Counted from the first letter of the stretch, positions 1-7,753 are shown. The stretch is 14,094 nt of DNA from Porphyromonadaceae bacterium UBA7087 (GCA_002493515.1 DKYZ01000080.1:1-14094); one strand, 5' to 3'. Numbers and translations are program-made. The notes: generated by a model from the letters alone, not told the origin.

Positions 1-1133
1 GAGACGGCCACCAGGTGCCGGCATACTATCTCAACGGGGAATGGATATTCCTTGAGCTCCATGCAGCCGCCATGAACACCAACGAGGCCATAGCCGTCAC
101 TCCCGACGGGAAAACCATCGCCGGCTACCAGTTTATCAACGACCCCTCATCGGACATAGGGGGACGCTACTATCCGGTGCAGTGGAAACTCGACGACAAC
201 GGAGAGTATGCGCTTCATGCCTACACCGACATAGAGCTTCCCAACCACCAGGGATTCTATCCTACGACACAGACACCTGACGGACGTGTGGTGGCCGGAC
301 AGATCTACTGCGGCGCAGGAAGCACGGTGCCCGGTCTCATAGTAGACGGCGCGCTCAAGACCTTCGACACTTTCGAGACCCGCCAGGAGCCCTGGATCTA
401 CAAGGGAAAGTATTACTGCGGTGTTGACGAGGAGGGGAAACAGATATGGACAGAAGACCCCGATGACCCGCGTATCGTGCTCTACGATTCCTACTATATC
501 GACGGCTATCTTGACGACGCCACCAACAGCCTCGTCGGAGGTCTGGCGGGATGCGACGGCCAGGGACACTTCTACGGACTGAGATCCCGCCCGGAGAATG
601 TGGACAGCGAGGGTAACGGCGACGTGCTCCGCGGAGCTGCCATTTACGACATCAACACCGACGAATGGACCTACAACGACAGTCTGGAGGGCTATACGGC
701 CGGTATCGACGGCAACTATATCCTCACCAACGGCACCGGCGTGATGGTGGACGGCCAGAAAGAGGACGTCTATGACATCTTCGACTTCAACACCGAGCGC
801 ATGCTCGCCTACCTCAACAGCTATTCGGCCGACGGAAAGGTGATAGGCGGCATGACCTACGAGATAAACCCCGCCAGCGGCGAGGCTCAGTATTTCCCCC
901 TCGTGCTGGTGCTTGACAAGGCCCTTACCGGCATCGACACCGTGATCTCCTCCGGCCATGGCGCGCCCTACATCATCCTGTCGGCAGGACGCATCGACGT
1001 GGCCAATGCAAGCGAGGTGGCTGTATATGACCTCGACGGACGCCAGGTAGGCTCCGGCAGCTCCGTCAGCGTCGCCCCGGGCATCTACGTTGTCAAGGCC
1101 GACAACATCTCGAGGAAAGTGGTGGTGAAATGA
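1..1133 (+). CDS. Exported repeat protein with C-terminal sorting-type domain (5' end missing)
   Basis: The reading frame is open from the first bases of the window, so the true start and any signal peptide lie upstream; the GTG at 15 is an internal valine rather than a convincing start. The visible 372 residues contain spaced short motifs of the type DGKTIAGY (about residue 31 counting from base 15), DGRVVAGQ (90), NSLVGGLAG (171) and DGKVIGGM (273), resembling HAF-type or beta-propeller repeats in which each blade ends in a 'xVxG' strand. The last 55 residues form a compact beta-rich tail with VYDLDGRQVG, PGIYVV and a final KVVVK, the layout of C-terminal domains recognised by the type IX secretion system or similar sorting systems in Bacteroidetes. 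Its stop overlaps the next start (ATGA at 1130-1133), so the two genes are translationally coupled. Function is unknown; a surface or secreted location is inferred from the tail and neighbours. Confidence 0.75.
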   Translation, partial: DGHQVPAYYLNGEWIFLELHAAAMNTNEAIAVTPDGKTIAGYQFINDPSSDIGGRYYPVQWKLDDNGEYALHAYTDIELPNHQGFYPTTQTPDGRVVAGQIYCGAGSTVPGLIVDGALKTFDTFETRQEPWIYKGKYYCGVDEEGKQIWTEDPDDPRIVLYDSYYIDGYLDDATNSLVGGLAGCDGQGHFYGLRSRPENVDSEGNGDVLRGAAIYDINTDEWTYNDSLEGYTAGIDGNYILTNGTGVMVDGQKEDVYDIFDFNTERMLAYLNSYSADGKVIGGMTYEINPASGEAQYFPLVLVLDKALTGIDTVISSGHGAPYIILSAGRIDVANASEVAVYDLDGRQVGSGSSVSVAPGIYVVKADNISRKVVVK

Positions 1134-2989
1134 GACATACAACCATAATGGCGCTCGGCGCCCTGATTCTTTCGCCGGCATGGACAGCCATGCCGGCGAA
1201 AGCCGAATATAAGCCCAGCTTCAATTCCGGACGCATCCCGAAGGATATGACCGCCACCAACGTCAACGGGCTCGCCCCTGTCCTCGAATGCTACGCCGCC
1301 GGCTACACAACCGACGGATGGACCGTAGACCGCGTCGGGCTAAAGGGCTACTGCGCGGTCTCCCCGACCCACACACGCTCCGACGAGGCATCCGAGAACT
1401 CCCTTCTCTTCCCAGAGCTCGAGATCGCCGGAGACGAATGGCTGAAATGGGACGCCATCTCTGTGGCTCCCGACTTCCCCGAGTCATATAAGGTGGTGGC
1501 GCGTACTGACGACGGAGCGACGGCGACCCTGTTCGAGACAGACGGCGAGAACGGCACCTGGACCACACGCATGATTTCCCTCTCCGCATACGCCGGAAGG
1601 AAGGTCAGCCTGGAATTCGTATGCACAAGCGTCAACCGGTTCATGCTCGCCATAAACAGCATTTCCGTAGGGGCTCCATCCTCCACGGCGTTTTACGTCA
1701 CAGACACCACTCCACGTTTCATAGGATTTCTGGAGCAGGAGAATGCCTCGGTAACTGTCTCAGCGACAAATACGGGGGCGACAGCCACCGTGGCAAGGAT
1801 TGAATGCACCGACAACACCACGGGAGAGGTGATTGCCTCGGCTGACTGCGACGGAGAATGGCCTACTGGAGAGCAGCGCCGCTATGAACTCGGTTTCCCG
1901 CTCGGCAACGAGAACAGGAGATATGACTACACTGTGGCAGCTGTCATGACCGACGGAGAGACAAAAGTGGCTCTGTCGGAGAATTTCATATATGCGTCGC
2001 CGTATGCGAAGAGGCTTCTCGTGGACAAAGGCACCGGCATGTGGTGTCAGAACTGCCCCCGGGGCATACTGGAGCTTGAATCGCTGGAGAGGCAGCTCGG
2101 AGAGGCGGTAGTGGCCGTGGACACCCACTCGTATCCCGACCAGGACCCGCTGGCCAACACAGATTACTGGAACGGGCTCGGCTTCTATGCCGCCCCCTTC
2201 TTCATGCTCGACCGCCGCGACAGCTCAAAGGGTGAGAATACCTCAGCCTTCAGCAAATTCTACGACACGCCGGCCAACTTCAAGATCGACATCACCGGCA
2301 TCTCTCTCGAAGGCAACGAGGAAGCTACCGTAACGACCACCGTCAAAGCGGCATACGACACCGACAACGGCTCCGGACGCTTCCGTATCGGGTATGTGCT
2401 GACCTCCGATTTCCATGAGCCCGACAACCGGAGCTTCATGCAGCAGAACAACACCAGCAACCCGAGCGGCGAGCGCTTCTTCTTCATGCCATCGAGAATA
2501 CCGGCTGACCTCATGACATATCATGACGTCTCGCTTACCGCTGAAAACGCGTTCAACGGTTTCGAGGGGAGTCTGCCGGAATTCATGGAGGCCGGGAATG
2601 GATACGACTACTCCTGGAAGATCAAACGGCCCGAACTGCTCGACGACCTGAAAAACGGACGCGTGGCCGCATACGTGATCGACACTGAGAGCAAAACGGT
2701 GGACAACACCACAGCCCGTCTGCTTGCAGGCGGATCGGGCATAGGAAGCATCGCGGATGACTCCTCACGGCTCATTGAGCCGGCCGGCAACGGACGTCTG
2801 CGTCTGAACCTGGAGTCTGGCAGCGAATACCGTCTGGAGGTGTTCGACGCCTCTGGAAAGCGCGTCTTCTCCCGCACCGGCAACCACGTCTGCGGAGAGC
2901 TGACAGACACCGGCCTCGACGCCGGCATATATGTAGCCACCGTGTCAGCAGACTGCGGTTTCTCCTCCTGCAGAATCATAATCAGATAA
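1130..2989 (+). CDS. Exported Omp28-like protein with thioredoxin-like CxxC site and C-terminal sorting-type domain
   Basis: A 619-residue protein. Residues 1-25 look like a signal peptide (hydrophobic core ending MPAKA, then EY). Residues about 55-181 form a beta-rich domain ending in RFMLAINSISVG, similar to the 'cleaved adhesin/choice-of-anchor J' jelly-roll fold. An Ig-like linker follows, then a thioredoxin-like region with GTGMWCQNCPRG (CxxC at 306-309) and a downstream YAAPFFMLDR whose proline (about 356) is placed like the cis-proline of thioredoxin folds. This combination is typical of Omp28-related outer-membrane proteins of Bacteroidales. The last 65 residues are a sorting-type tail (VFDASGKRVF, AGIYVATV, ending RIIIR) that also carries three cysteines. 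It starts on the ATGA overlap with the gene before it and is a paralogue of the gene at 3016. A thiol-disulfide role is inferred from the motif; the substrate is unknown, and the motif could be structural. Confidence 0.8.
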   Translation: MRHTTIMALGALILSPAWTAMPAKAEYKPSFNSGRIPKDMTATNVNGLAPVLECYAAGYTTDGWTVDRVGLKGYCAVSPTHTRSDEASENSLLFPELEIAGDEWLKWDAISVAPDFPESYKVVARTDDGATATLFETDGENGTWTTRMISLSAYAGRKVSLEFVCTSVNRFMLAINSISVGAPSSTAFYVTDTTPRFIGFLEQENASVTVSATNTGATATVARIECTDNTTGEVIASADCDGEWPTGEQRRYELGFPLGNENRRYDYTVAAVMTDGETKVALSENFIYASPYAKRLLVDKGTGMWCQNCPRGILELESLERQLGEAVVAVDTHSYPDQDPLANTDYWNGLGFYAAPFFMLDRRDSSKGENTSAFSKFYDTPANFKIDITGISLEGNEEATVTTTVKAAYDTDNGSGRFRIGYVLTSDFHEPDNRSFMQQNNTSNPSGERFFFMPSRIPADLMTYHDVSLTAENAFNGFEGSLPEFMEAGNGYDYSWKIKRPELLDDLKNGRVAAYVIDTESKTVDNTTARLLAGGSGIGSIADDSSRLIEPAGNGRLRLNLESGSEYRLEVFDASGKRVFSRTGNHVCGELTDTGLDAGIYVATVSADCGFSSCRIIIR

Positions 2990-3015
2990 ACCGAAGTCTA
3001 ACCTATCTTTCAATC

Positions 3016-4983
3016 ATGCAAAATAAAACAACACTGCTCTGCGCGCTGGCCCTCGCCTACACAGCGGGAGCACACGCCCACTCGGTGGCGCTGTCGGAGA
3101 ATTTCGACAGCGACTACACCACATCCTTTCCGGTGGAGCTTGAGCTCGACCATCTTCCTCCTTTCGACAATTTCCGTTCCCTCTTCACCGACGGCAACGG
3201 AGTGGCACGCCCCTGGTGGCCGCTGAAGGATTCCTCCTCGTCAGACGACCGCATGCTGTGCAGCCACTCCGGCTACAACGTGCCCGGTGGAGGCACGAGC
3301 AACGACTGGATTGTCTCGCGCCCCGTCGAGATACCCACGGAGGGATACGTACTGACCTTCGGAGCCCAAAGCTTCGTGATGCGCGCCGACGAGCGTCGTC
3401 TGAGCGACCTCTGGGTCTTCGTCACGGAATACCAGCCCTCGGAAGGGAATCTTCCGCAGACTCCCGCACTCCATCTTGAGCAGATTTCGGAAGGATTGTA
3501 TCCCGACATAATAGAGAAGGATTTCACTGAATACAGTCTCCCGCTCGATGAGTATGCCGGCAAGACAATATACATCAGCTTCGCAAACCTCAACACCGAC
3601 AAGGACATTCTCGCCATCGACAATATCCTCGTGCAGCGCATGGACGACCTTGAGATCAAGGCCGTCTCCGAACGGTATGTGCTGAACGGCTCATATTACG
3701 TTGACGTGACTTTCGGCAATGTCTCCGACAATGAGATCTCCGACTGGAAACTCACCTTCAACCCCGGAGCCGGAGCTGAACCTGTCACAAAAGAGGGTGA
3801 GAGCCTCGCCCCCGGCGAGACCATGACCCACCGCTTTGAATCGACAGTGGAAGCGGACGAGACGCTCGAATGGAGCGTGGAGCTCGCGGCGGCCGACCGT
3901 CTCCCGGTAATCGACAAGGGTACCGTCACCGGCCTCTCCTTCATCCCCTGGCACAATGTGCTTGTGGAGGAGGCCACCGGAATGTGGTGTGGCAACTGCC
4001 CCATCGGCATCTATGCCCTTGAGAATATCACGGAGCATACCGAGATGAGGGAATACGTGATTCCGGTGTCGGTCCACATGACGCAAGGCACCCCGTCGAG
4101 CGACTATATGACCAACGACAACTATTCATATATGCTCGGTCTGAATGCCGCGCCCACGGCCCGCATCGACAGAAGCACCCAGGTAAGGCAGTTCAGCATC
4201 GCCGACGACGGCAGCCCGGTGGATTTCAACAATCCGCGTCAGTTTGCCACTCTCGTGAAGAACGTGCATGAGAAGACAGCTCTTATCGGCATGGAGACAG
4301 AAGGGAAGTTCAACATCGTCGGCAATGACACCGTCTCAATCATGGCGACAGTACGCCTGCGCCCGGCAATCACGCTCGACGGCCGCTCCTACCGCGTAGG
4401 ATTTGCCTTGACCGAGAACAACGTAGGCCTGGACGGCAGCAGATTCTGGCGTCAGACCAATTATCTCTCGGGAATGCAGCTCGACTCCGATTTCGGCGGT
4501 TTCACCAGCCTTCCGGAACATATCGATAACTGGCGCTGGATGGACGTGGCCCGCGGTGTCTACGATTTCCACGGCACTGACGATATCGTCCTTCCCGAGG
4601 TATGGAAAATGGATGAGGAGATGGAATATACCGTCGAGATTCCTATTCCCGACACATTCCAGGAGACAGAGAGCAACGGCAAGAAAGTAACCCTCTCCCC
4701 GGCCGTTGTGGCAGCCAATCTGACCCTCGTGGCCTTCGTGCTCGACTCAAGCAATACATTCAAGGCGGAAAACTCCATCTCATATCCCATGACGGACCAG
4801 GCCACTGTAAGGACCACAATATCCGAACTCGCCTCAAGGGCATCGATAGAGGAAGCGGGCATCGACTCCACGGATGACGAGCCTGTCTACTACAACCTCA
4901 GCGGACAGCGCGTGCAGAACCCAGCCCAGGGAATATACATCGTGAGAAGAGGCGGCAACGTCACAAAAGAGATCATAAGATAA
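3016..4983 (+). CDS. Exported Omp28-like protein with N-terminal adhesin-type domain, CxxC site and C-terminal tail
   Basis: A 655-residue protein with a signal peptide ending about AHAHS (residues 18-23). Residues about 24-207 match the cleaved adhesin/choice-of-anchor J pattern: an early LSENFDS, then SNDWIVSRPVEI (95-106), AGKTIYISF and DILAIDNILV (197-206). A beta-sandwich linker (about 210-300) precedes a thioredoxin-like region with ATGMWCGNCPIG (CxxC at 325-328) and LNAAPTARIDR (AAP at 378-380). The domain order and the active-site blocks parallel the upstream gene, so the two are paralogues, though the surrounding sequence has diverged and this copy has the longer, better formed N-terminal domain. 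The C-terminal tail has VYYNLSGQRVQNPAQGIYIV and ends KEIIR. It lies 26 bp after the preceding stop with no promoter motif between, so it is read as part of the same operon. Export is well supported; enzymatic oxidoreductase activity is inference. Confidence 0.8.
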   Translation: MQNKTTLLCALALAYTAGAHAHSVALSENFDSDYTTSFPVELELDHLPPFDNFRSLFTDGNGVARPWWPLKDSSSSDDRMLCSHSGYNVPGGGTSNDWIVSRPVEIPTEGYVLTFGAQSFVMRADERRLSDLWVFVTEYQPSEGNLPQTPALHLEQISEGLYPDIIEKDFTEYSLPLDEYAGKTIYISFANLNTDKDILAIDNILVQRMDDLEIKAVSERYVLNGSYYVDVTFGNVSDNEISDWKLTFNPGAGAEPVTKEGESLAPGETMTHRFESTVEADETLEWSVELAAADRLPVIDKGTVTGLSFIPWHNVLVEEATGMWCGNCPIGIYALENITEHTEMREYVIPVSVHMTQGTPSSDYMTNDNYSYMLGLNAAPTARIDRSTQVRQFSIADDGSPVDFNNPRQFATLVKNVHEKTALIGMETEGKFNIVGNDTVSIMATVRLRPAITLDGRSYRVGFALTENNVGLDGSRFWRQTNYLSGMQLDSDFGGFTSLPEHIDNWRWMDVARGVYDFHGTDDIVLPEVWKMDEEMEYTVEIPIPDTFQETESNGKKVTLSPAVVAANLTLVAFVLDSSNTFKAENSISYPMTDQATVRTTISELASRASIEEAGIDSTDDEPVYYNLSGQRVQNPAQGIYIVRRGGNVTKEIIR

Positions 4984-4992
4984 AACAACCAT

Positions 4993-5016
4993 CCTGTCCG
5001 GCATACGCCGGGCAGG
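4993..5016 (+). other. Intergenic RNA hairpin without T-tract
   Basis: CCTGTCCGGC at 4993-5002 and GCCGGGCAGG at 5007-5016 pair over ten positions (one G-U) around the four-base loop ATAC. It lies in the 55-bp gap between two genes of the cluster and is followed by an A-rich leader (AATAACCAAACCAAAAG) instead of a run of T. It is therefore not a classical terminator. A processing site, 3' end stabiliser or partial attenuator that sets the level of the last gene would fit. Confidence 0.6.
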
Positions 5017-5038
5017 GAATAACCAAACCAAAAGACAT

Positions 5039-6637
5039 ATGAGAACAACAATTACAACACTGGCCCTCGCGCTGGCAGCAATGACGGCATCGGCCCAGAG
5101 CTTCAGCTACAACGCCACTCCCGAGCCGGGAACGGTACCCGAGCTGACCACCGTCGAGATCATCTTCCCCGAATGGGATGAAATCGAAATCAACAGCAAG
5201 GACGACATAACAGCCACCCTTGACGGCACTCCCATCGAGAATATGAAGATAGCCAACGGCTCATACGGATCGAACGACATCGCATTCACTTTCCCGAAGA
5301 CCATGACCGAACCCGGGGAATACGTCCTGACGATACCGGCCGGAACAATCACCGGATACGATGAAGCATACAACTCCACCGATCTCGCCGAGGACATAAC
5401 CGTAACCTACACCATCAAGGCAAAGGCCGGAGAACTTGACTTCTCCTACGTGGCCGATCCCTCCGCCGAGAACATGATAAGCGTGCTTTCGGAGATCGAG
5501 CTCCTCTTCACGAACCTTACCAGCGTGGAGGCCGACAAGTCAAAAGTGGCAGTGAGTGTGAACGGAGAGACCCTGGCGCCGGAAGCCTTCGACGTATACG
5601 GCAGCGACGTGCCCGAACTGGGCAACGCGGTTTACGTGAAACTGGCGGAGGAGATCACCGAGGGCGAGGTAGCCTTCACTTTCCCGGCCGGCTCCCTCAG
5701 CGGAAAGACGGCTGACGGCGAGGGCGTCAACAGCAGCGACATAGAGCTGAGATATGCCGTCGCATCAGCCGTGGCCTACGACCTCACCGCCGCACTGAGC
5801 ACCCCGACCAAACCGAATGCCAACGGCGAGATAAGCGCCGAGAAGCAGCTCACCTCCTTCTTCTTCTCAGTCGACAAGGTCGGAATCGAGCCTATAGCTA
5901 CCGAGACTGCCAACGTTACCATCAAAGAAGTAAACGGCGATTTCGAGAAGAGCGCCGTGCTCAAGAAAGCATTCGGATTCGATTCCTCCCTGTCATACAT
6001 GTCGGCTGATTTCGGAAGTCAGCCCGTATACAACGGCGAATATGTCGTGACCATCGCCAAGGGCTCGTTTGGCGACGCCACATGGCTCGAGAATCCGGAA
6101 TACGGCCACTCCAACGACGTAATCGAACTGCATTTCACCCTTATAGATGGCCAGGACAAGAATGCCTATGACATCGAGCCCCTGGATGTGAAACCGGCCA
6201 AGGGGAATGTGGCAGCCACCGACCTCAGGGTTATTACCGTTCGTTTCGCAGAGGGAATCGCGCCTAAAGGTGACGCTTATGTCACACTGGCGGGCGTTGA
6301 TGTATCCTATCTGGAGAACGCTTTCTTCGCAGCCAACGAGGATGGTTCCTATACCGCCACCTTCGAGACGATACCGACAGAGCTTGGCAATTACGTGCTG
6401 AGCATCGTCGCCGGACAGTTCGGTGACACCGACTATATAGCCGGAAACGGTGGCCACTGCAACGCAGAAATTGAGGTGGAATACAAGGTAGACAGCCTGA
6501 CTGGCATCGCCACCATAGAGACAGCCCCCGCTGCCGACGGCGTCTACAACATCCACGGCATCCGCGTGGCTGACAGCGCCGAGGGTCTTCCCGCCGGTAT
6601 CTACATCAGCGGCGGCAAGAAGATAGTCGTGAGATAA
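5039..6637 (+). CDS. Exported protein of four Ig-like repeats with C-terminal sorting-type domain
   Basis: A 532-residue protein. Residues 1-19 are a clear signal peptide (LALALAAMTASA, cleavage before QS). The rest is four units of about 110-120 residues (roughly 20-126, 132-240, 246-368, 374-485). Each ends in a related strand-turn block: GEYVLTIPAGTITG (93-106), GEVAFTFPAGSLSG (209-222), GEYVVTIAKGSFGD (333-346) and GNYVLSIVAGQFGD (450-463), followed by a polar stretch and a 'xIxVxY' strand. This is the look of bacterial Ig-like or invasin-type beta-sandwich repeats. The last 46 residues form the sorting-type tail (VYNIHGIRVADS, AGIYISGGKKIVVR). Only one cysteine is present and there is no CxxC, unlike the two upstream genes. 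No enzymatic motif is seen; a surface structural or binding role is the simplest reading. It closes the operon, with a strong terminator 39 bp after the stop. Confidence 0.78.
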   Translation: MRTTITTLALALAAMTASAQSFSYNATPEPGTVPELTTVEIIFPEWDEIEINSKDDITATLDGTPIENMKIANGSYGSNDIAFTFPKTMTEPGEYVLTIPAGTITGYDEAYNSTDLAEDITVTYTIKAKAGELDFSYVADPSAENMISVLSEIELLFTNLTSVEADKSKVAVSVNGETLAPEAFDVYGSDVPELGNAVYVKLAEEITEGEVAFTFPAGSLSGKTADGEGVNSSDIELRYAVASAVAYDLTAALSTPTKPNANGEISAEKQLTSFFFSVDKVGIEPIATETANVTIKEVNGDFEKSAVLKKAFGFDSSLSYMSADFGSQPVYNGEYVVTIAKGSFGDATWLENPEYGHSNDVIELHFTLIDGQDKNAYDIEPLDVKPAKGNVAATDLRVITVRFAEGIAPKGDAYVTLAGVDVSYLENAFFAANEDGSYTATFETIPTELGNYVLSIVAGQFGDTDYIAGNGGHCNAEIEVEYKVDSLTGIATIETAPAADGVYNIHGIRVADSAEGLPAGIYISGGKKIVVR

Positions 6638-6675
6638 CGCAAGACCGACAGACGCAGGCCTGACCTGAAAACTAA

Positions 6676-6722
6676 AGAGGCGGAACCCCATACGGATTCC
6701 GCCTCTTCCTTTTTTATTTTTC
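6676..6722 (+). terminator. Rho-independent terminator of the exported-protein operon, possibly shared by msrAB
   Basis: AGAGGCGGAA at 6676-6685 and TTCCGCCTCT at 6697-6706 form a perfect 10-bp stem with an 11-base loop, followed by TCCTTTTTTATTTTT. It ends transcription of the + strand cluster. On the opposite strand the same stem is followed by TTTAGTTTT, so it may also stop msrAB transcripts arriving from the right. The msrAB stop codon is only about 20 bases from the stem. Confidence 0.88.
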
Positions 6723-6725
6723 GTA

Positions 6726-7691
6726 TTACAGTGATTTCTCTACGAGCGGAATCAGGTCGGCGTAGCCCTCGGCGGCCATGCGGTCAAGGGGAACGAAGCG
6801 CAGGGAGGCCGAATTGATGCAATAACGCAGTCCACCGGTTTCCGCCGGGCCATCGTTGAATACGTGGCCAAGATGGGCACCCGAAGCCGATGAACGCACC
6901 TCGGTGCGGACACGGCCATAGGAAGTGTCGGTATGACGCGTTATCAACTCCTGGTCGATGGGCTGCGAGAACGCCGGCCATCCGCAACCGGAATCATACT
7001 TGTCGGATGATACAAATAGCGGTGTGCCGTCGGTGACGTCGACATAGATGCCGGGACGGAACTCATGGTCATACTCATTGACGAAAGGACGCTCCGTGGC
7101 GCCGTTCTGCGTCACCTCCCACTGCAACGGAGTAAGCCGCTTCCTCAGCTCGCTCTTCCTGGAGGCATCATGCTCCTCACGCTCCTTACGGCCAATGGCG
7201 GCAGCCTCGGCAAACAGCTCTCGGCTCACATGGCAATAGCCCCTGGGATTCTTGTCAAGATATTGCTGATGATACTCCTCGGCGGGATAGAAATTCCTCA
7301 GCTCCCCATATTCAAGGGCAAGCCGCTGTTTGTGGCGGCGTTGGAGAGTGGCAACCTCGGCGGTCACGACCTCGGCGTCAGCCGGATCGGTATAATAGAT
7401 GCCCGTGCGGTATTGCGTGCCGCAGTCGTTGCCCTGGCGGTTGAGCGATAGCGGGTCGATACTCCTGAAATAGAGACGCAGCAGTGTGGAAAGCGCCACC
7501 CTGTCATCATCATAAGTCACCTTCACCGTCTCGGCCGCACCGGTATCGCCTGTGCAGACCTGCTCATATGAAGGATTCTCCACAACACCATTGGCATAAC
7601 CGACCTCTGTGTCGACCACACCGTCTACAAGCTCCATAAGGTGCTCCGTGCCCCAGAAGCAACCGCCGGCAAGATATATTGTCTTCTTCAT
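6726..7691 (-). CDS. msrAB: Bifunctional peptide methionine sulfoxide reductase MsrA-MsrB
   Basis: Repairs oxidised methionine: the MsrA half reduces the S form and the MsrB half the R form, with electrons usually supplied by thioredoxin. The 321-residue protein has MsrA first, with the catalytic block GGCFWG (Cys11) and a probable resolving cysteine in GYCHV (Cys153). MsrB follows from about residue 185, with SGCGWPAF (Cys236, the usual resolving position), GAHLGHVFNDGP, and the catalytic cysteine in RYCINSASL (Cys291). The paired CxxC zinc motifs of zinc-type MsrB are not seen. There is no signal peptide, so it should act in the cytoplasm, and there is no fused thioredoxin domain as in the Neisseria protein. 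The ATG at 7691 is chosen because the protein then begins directly with MKKTIYLAGG; an extension to a TTG at 7724 adds 11 unlikely residues and overlaps the promoter. It lies downstream of kup on the same strand with its own promoter. Confidence 0.96.
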   Translation of the reverse strand: MKKTIYLAGGCFWGTEHLMELVDGVVDTEVGYANGVVENPSYEQVCTGDTGAAETVKVTYDDDRVALSTLLRLYFRSIDPLSLNRQGNDCGTQYRTGIYYTDPADAEVVTAEVATLQRRHKQRLALEYGELRNFYPAEEYHQQYLDKNPRGYCHVSRELFAEAAAIGRKEREEHDASRKSELRKRLTPLQWEVTQNGATERPFVNEYDHEFRPGIYVDVTDGTPLFVSSDKYDSGCGWPAFSQPIDQELITRHTDTSYGRVRTEVRSSASGAHLGHVFNDGPAETGGLRYCINSASLRFVPLDRMAAEGYADLIPLVEKSL

Positions 7692-7721
7692 CTTGTTTCT
7701 CTTTATATTTCTATGATTTTT

Positions 7722-7753
7722 CAAAATTACGAATTTCGCGGCGTCTGTGCAAA
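7722..7753 (-). promoter_or_regulatory. Bacteroidetes-type promoter for msrAB inside the 3' end of kup
   Basis: On the minus strand TTTG (7750-7753) is followed after 20 bases by TAATTTTG (7722-7729), an exact match to the TTTG / TAnnTTTG consensus of Bacteroidetes primary sigma factor promoters. The TAA of the -7 element is also the kup stop codon. Transcription would start near 7716, giving a leader of about 25 bases before the msrAB ATG at 7691. No mapped start is available, so the call rests on the consensus match and position. Confidence 0.7.

Noticed and set aside
147..1181. Open reading frame of 344 codons on the minus strand
   Set aside because: It lies entirely opposite well supported exported-protein coding sequence. 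Its translation is rich in H, V, G and A without any recognisable motif, as expected from the mirror frame of GC-rich genes.
3004..3011. TATCTTTC as a -7 promoter element for the gene at 3016
   Set aside because: It has one mismatch to TAnnTTTG, lies only five bases before the ATG and has no -33 TTTG at the right distance. Transcription from the upstream operon explains the gene.
7692..7724. N-terminal extension of MsrAB from a TTG codon
   Set aside because: The extra residues are polar and low in complexity, they overlap the predicted promoter and leader, and the protein aligns with its family from MKKTIYLAGG.
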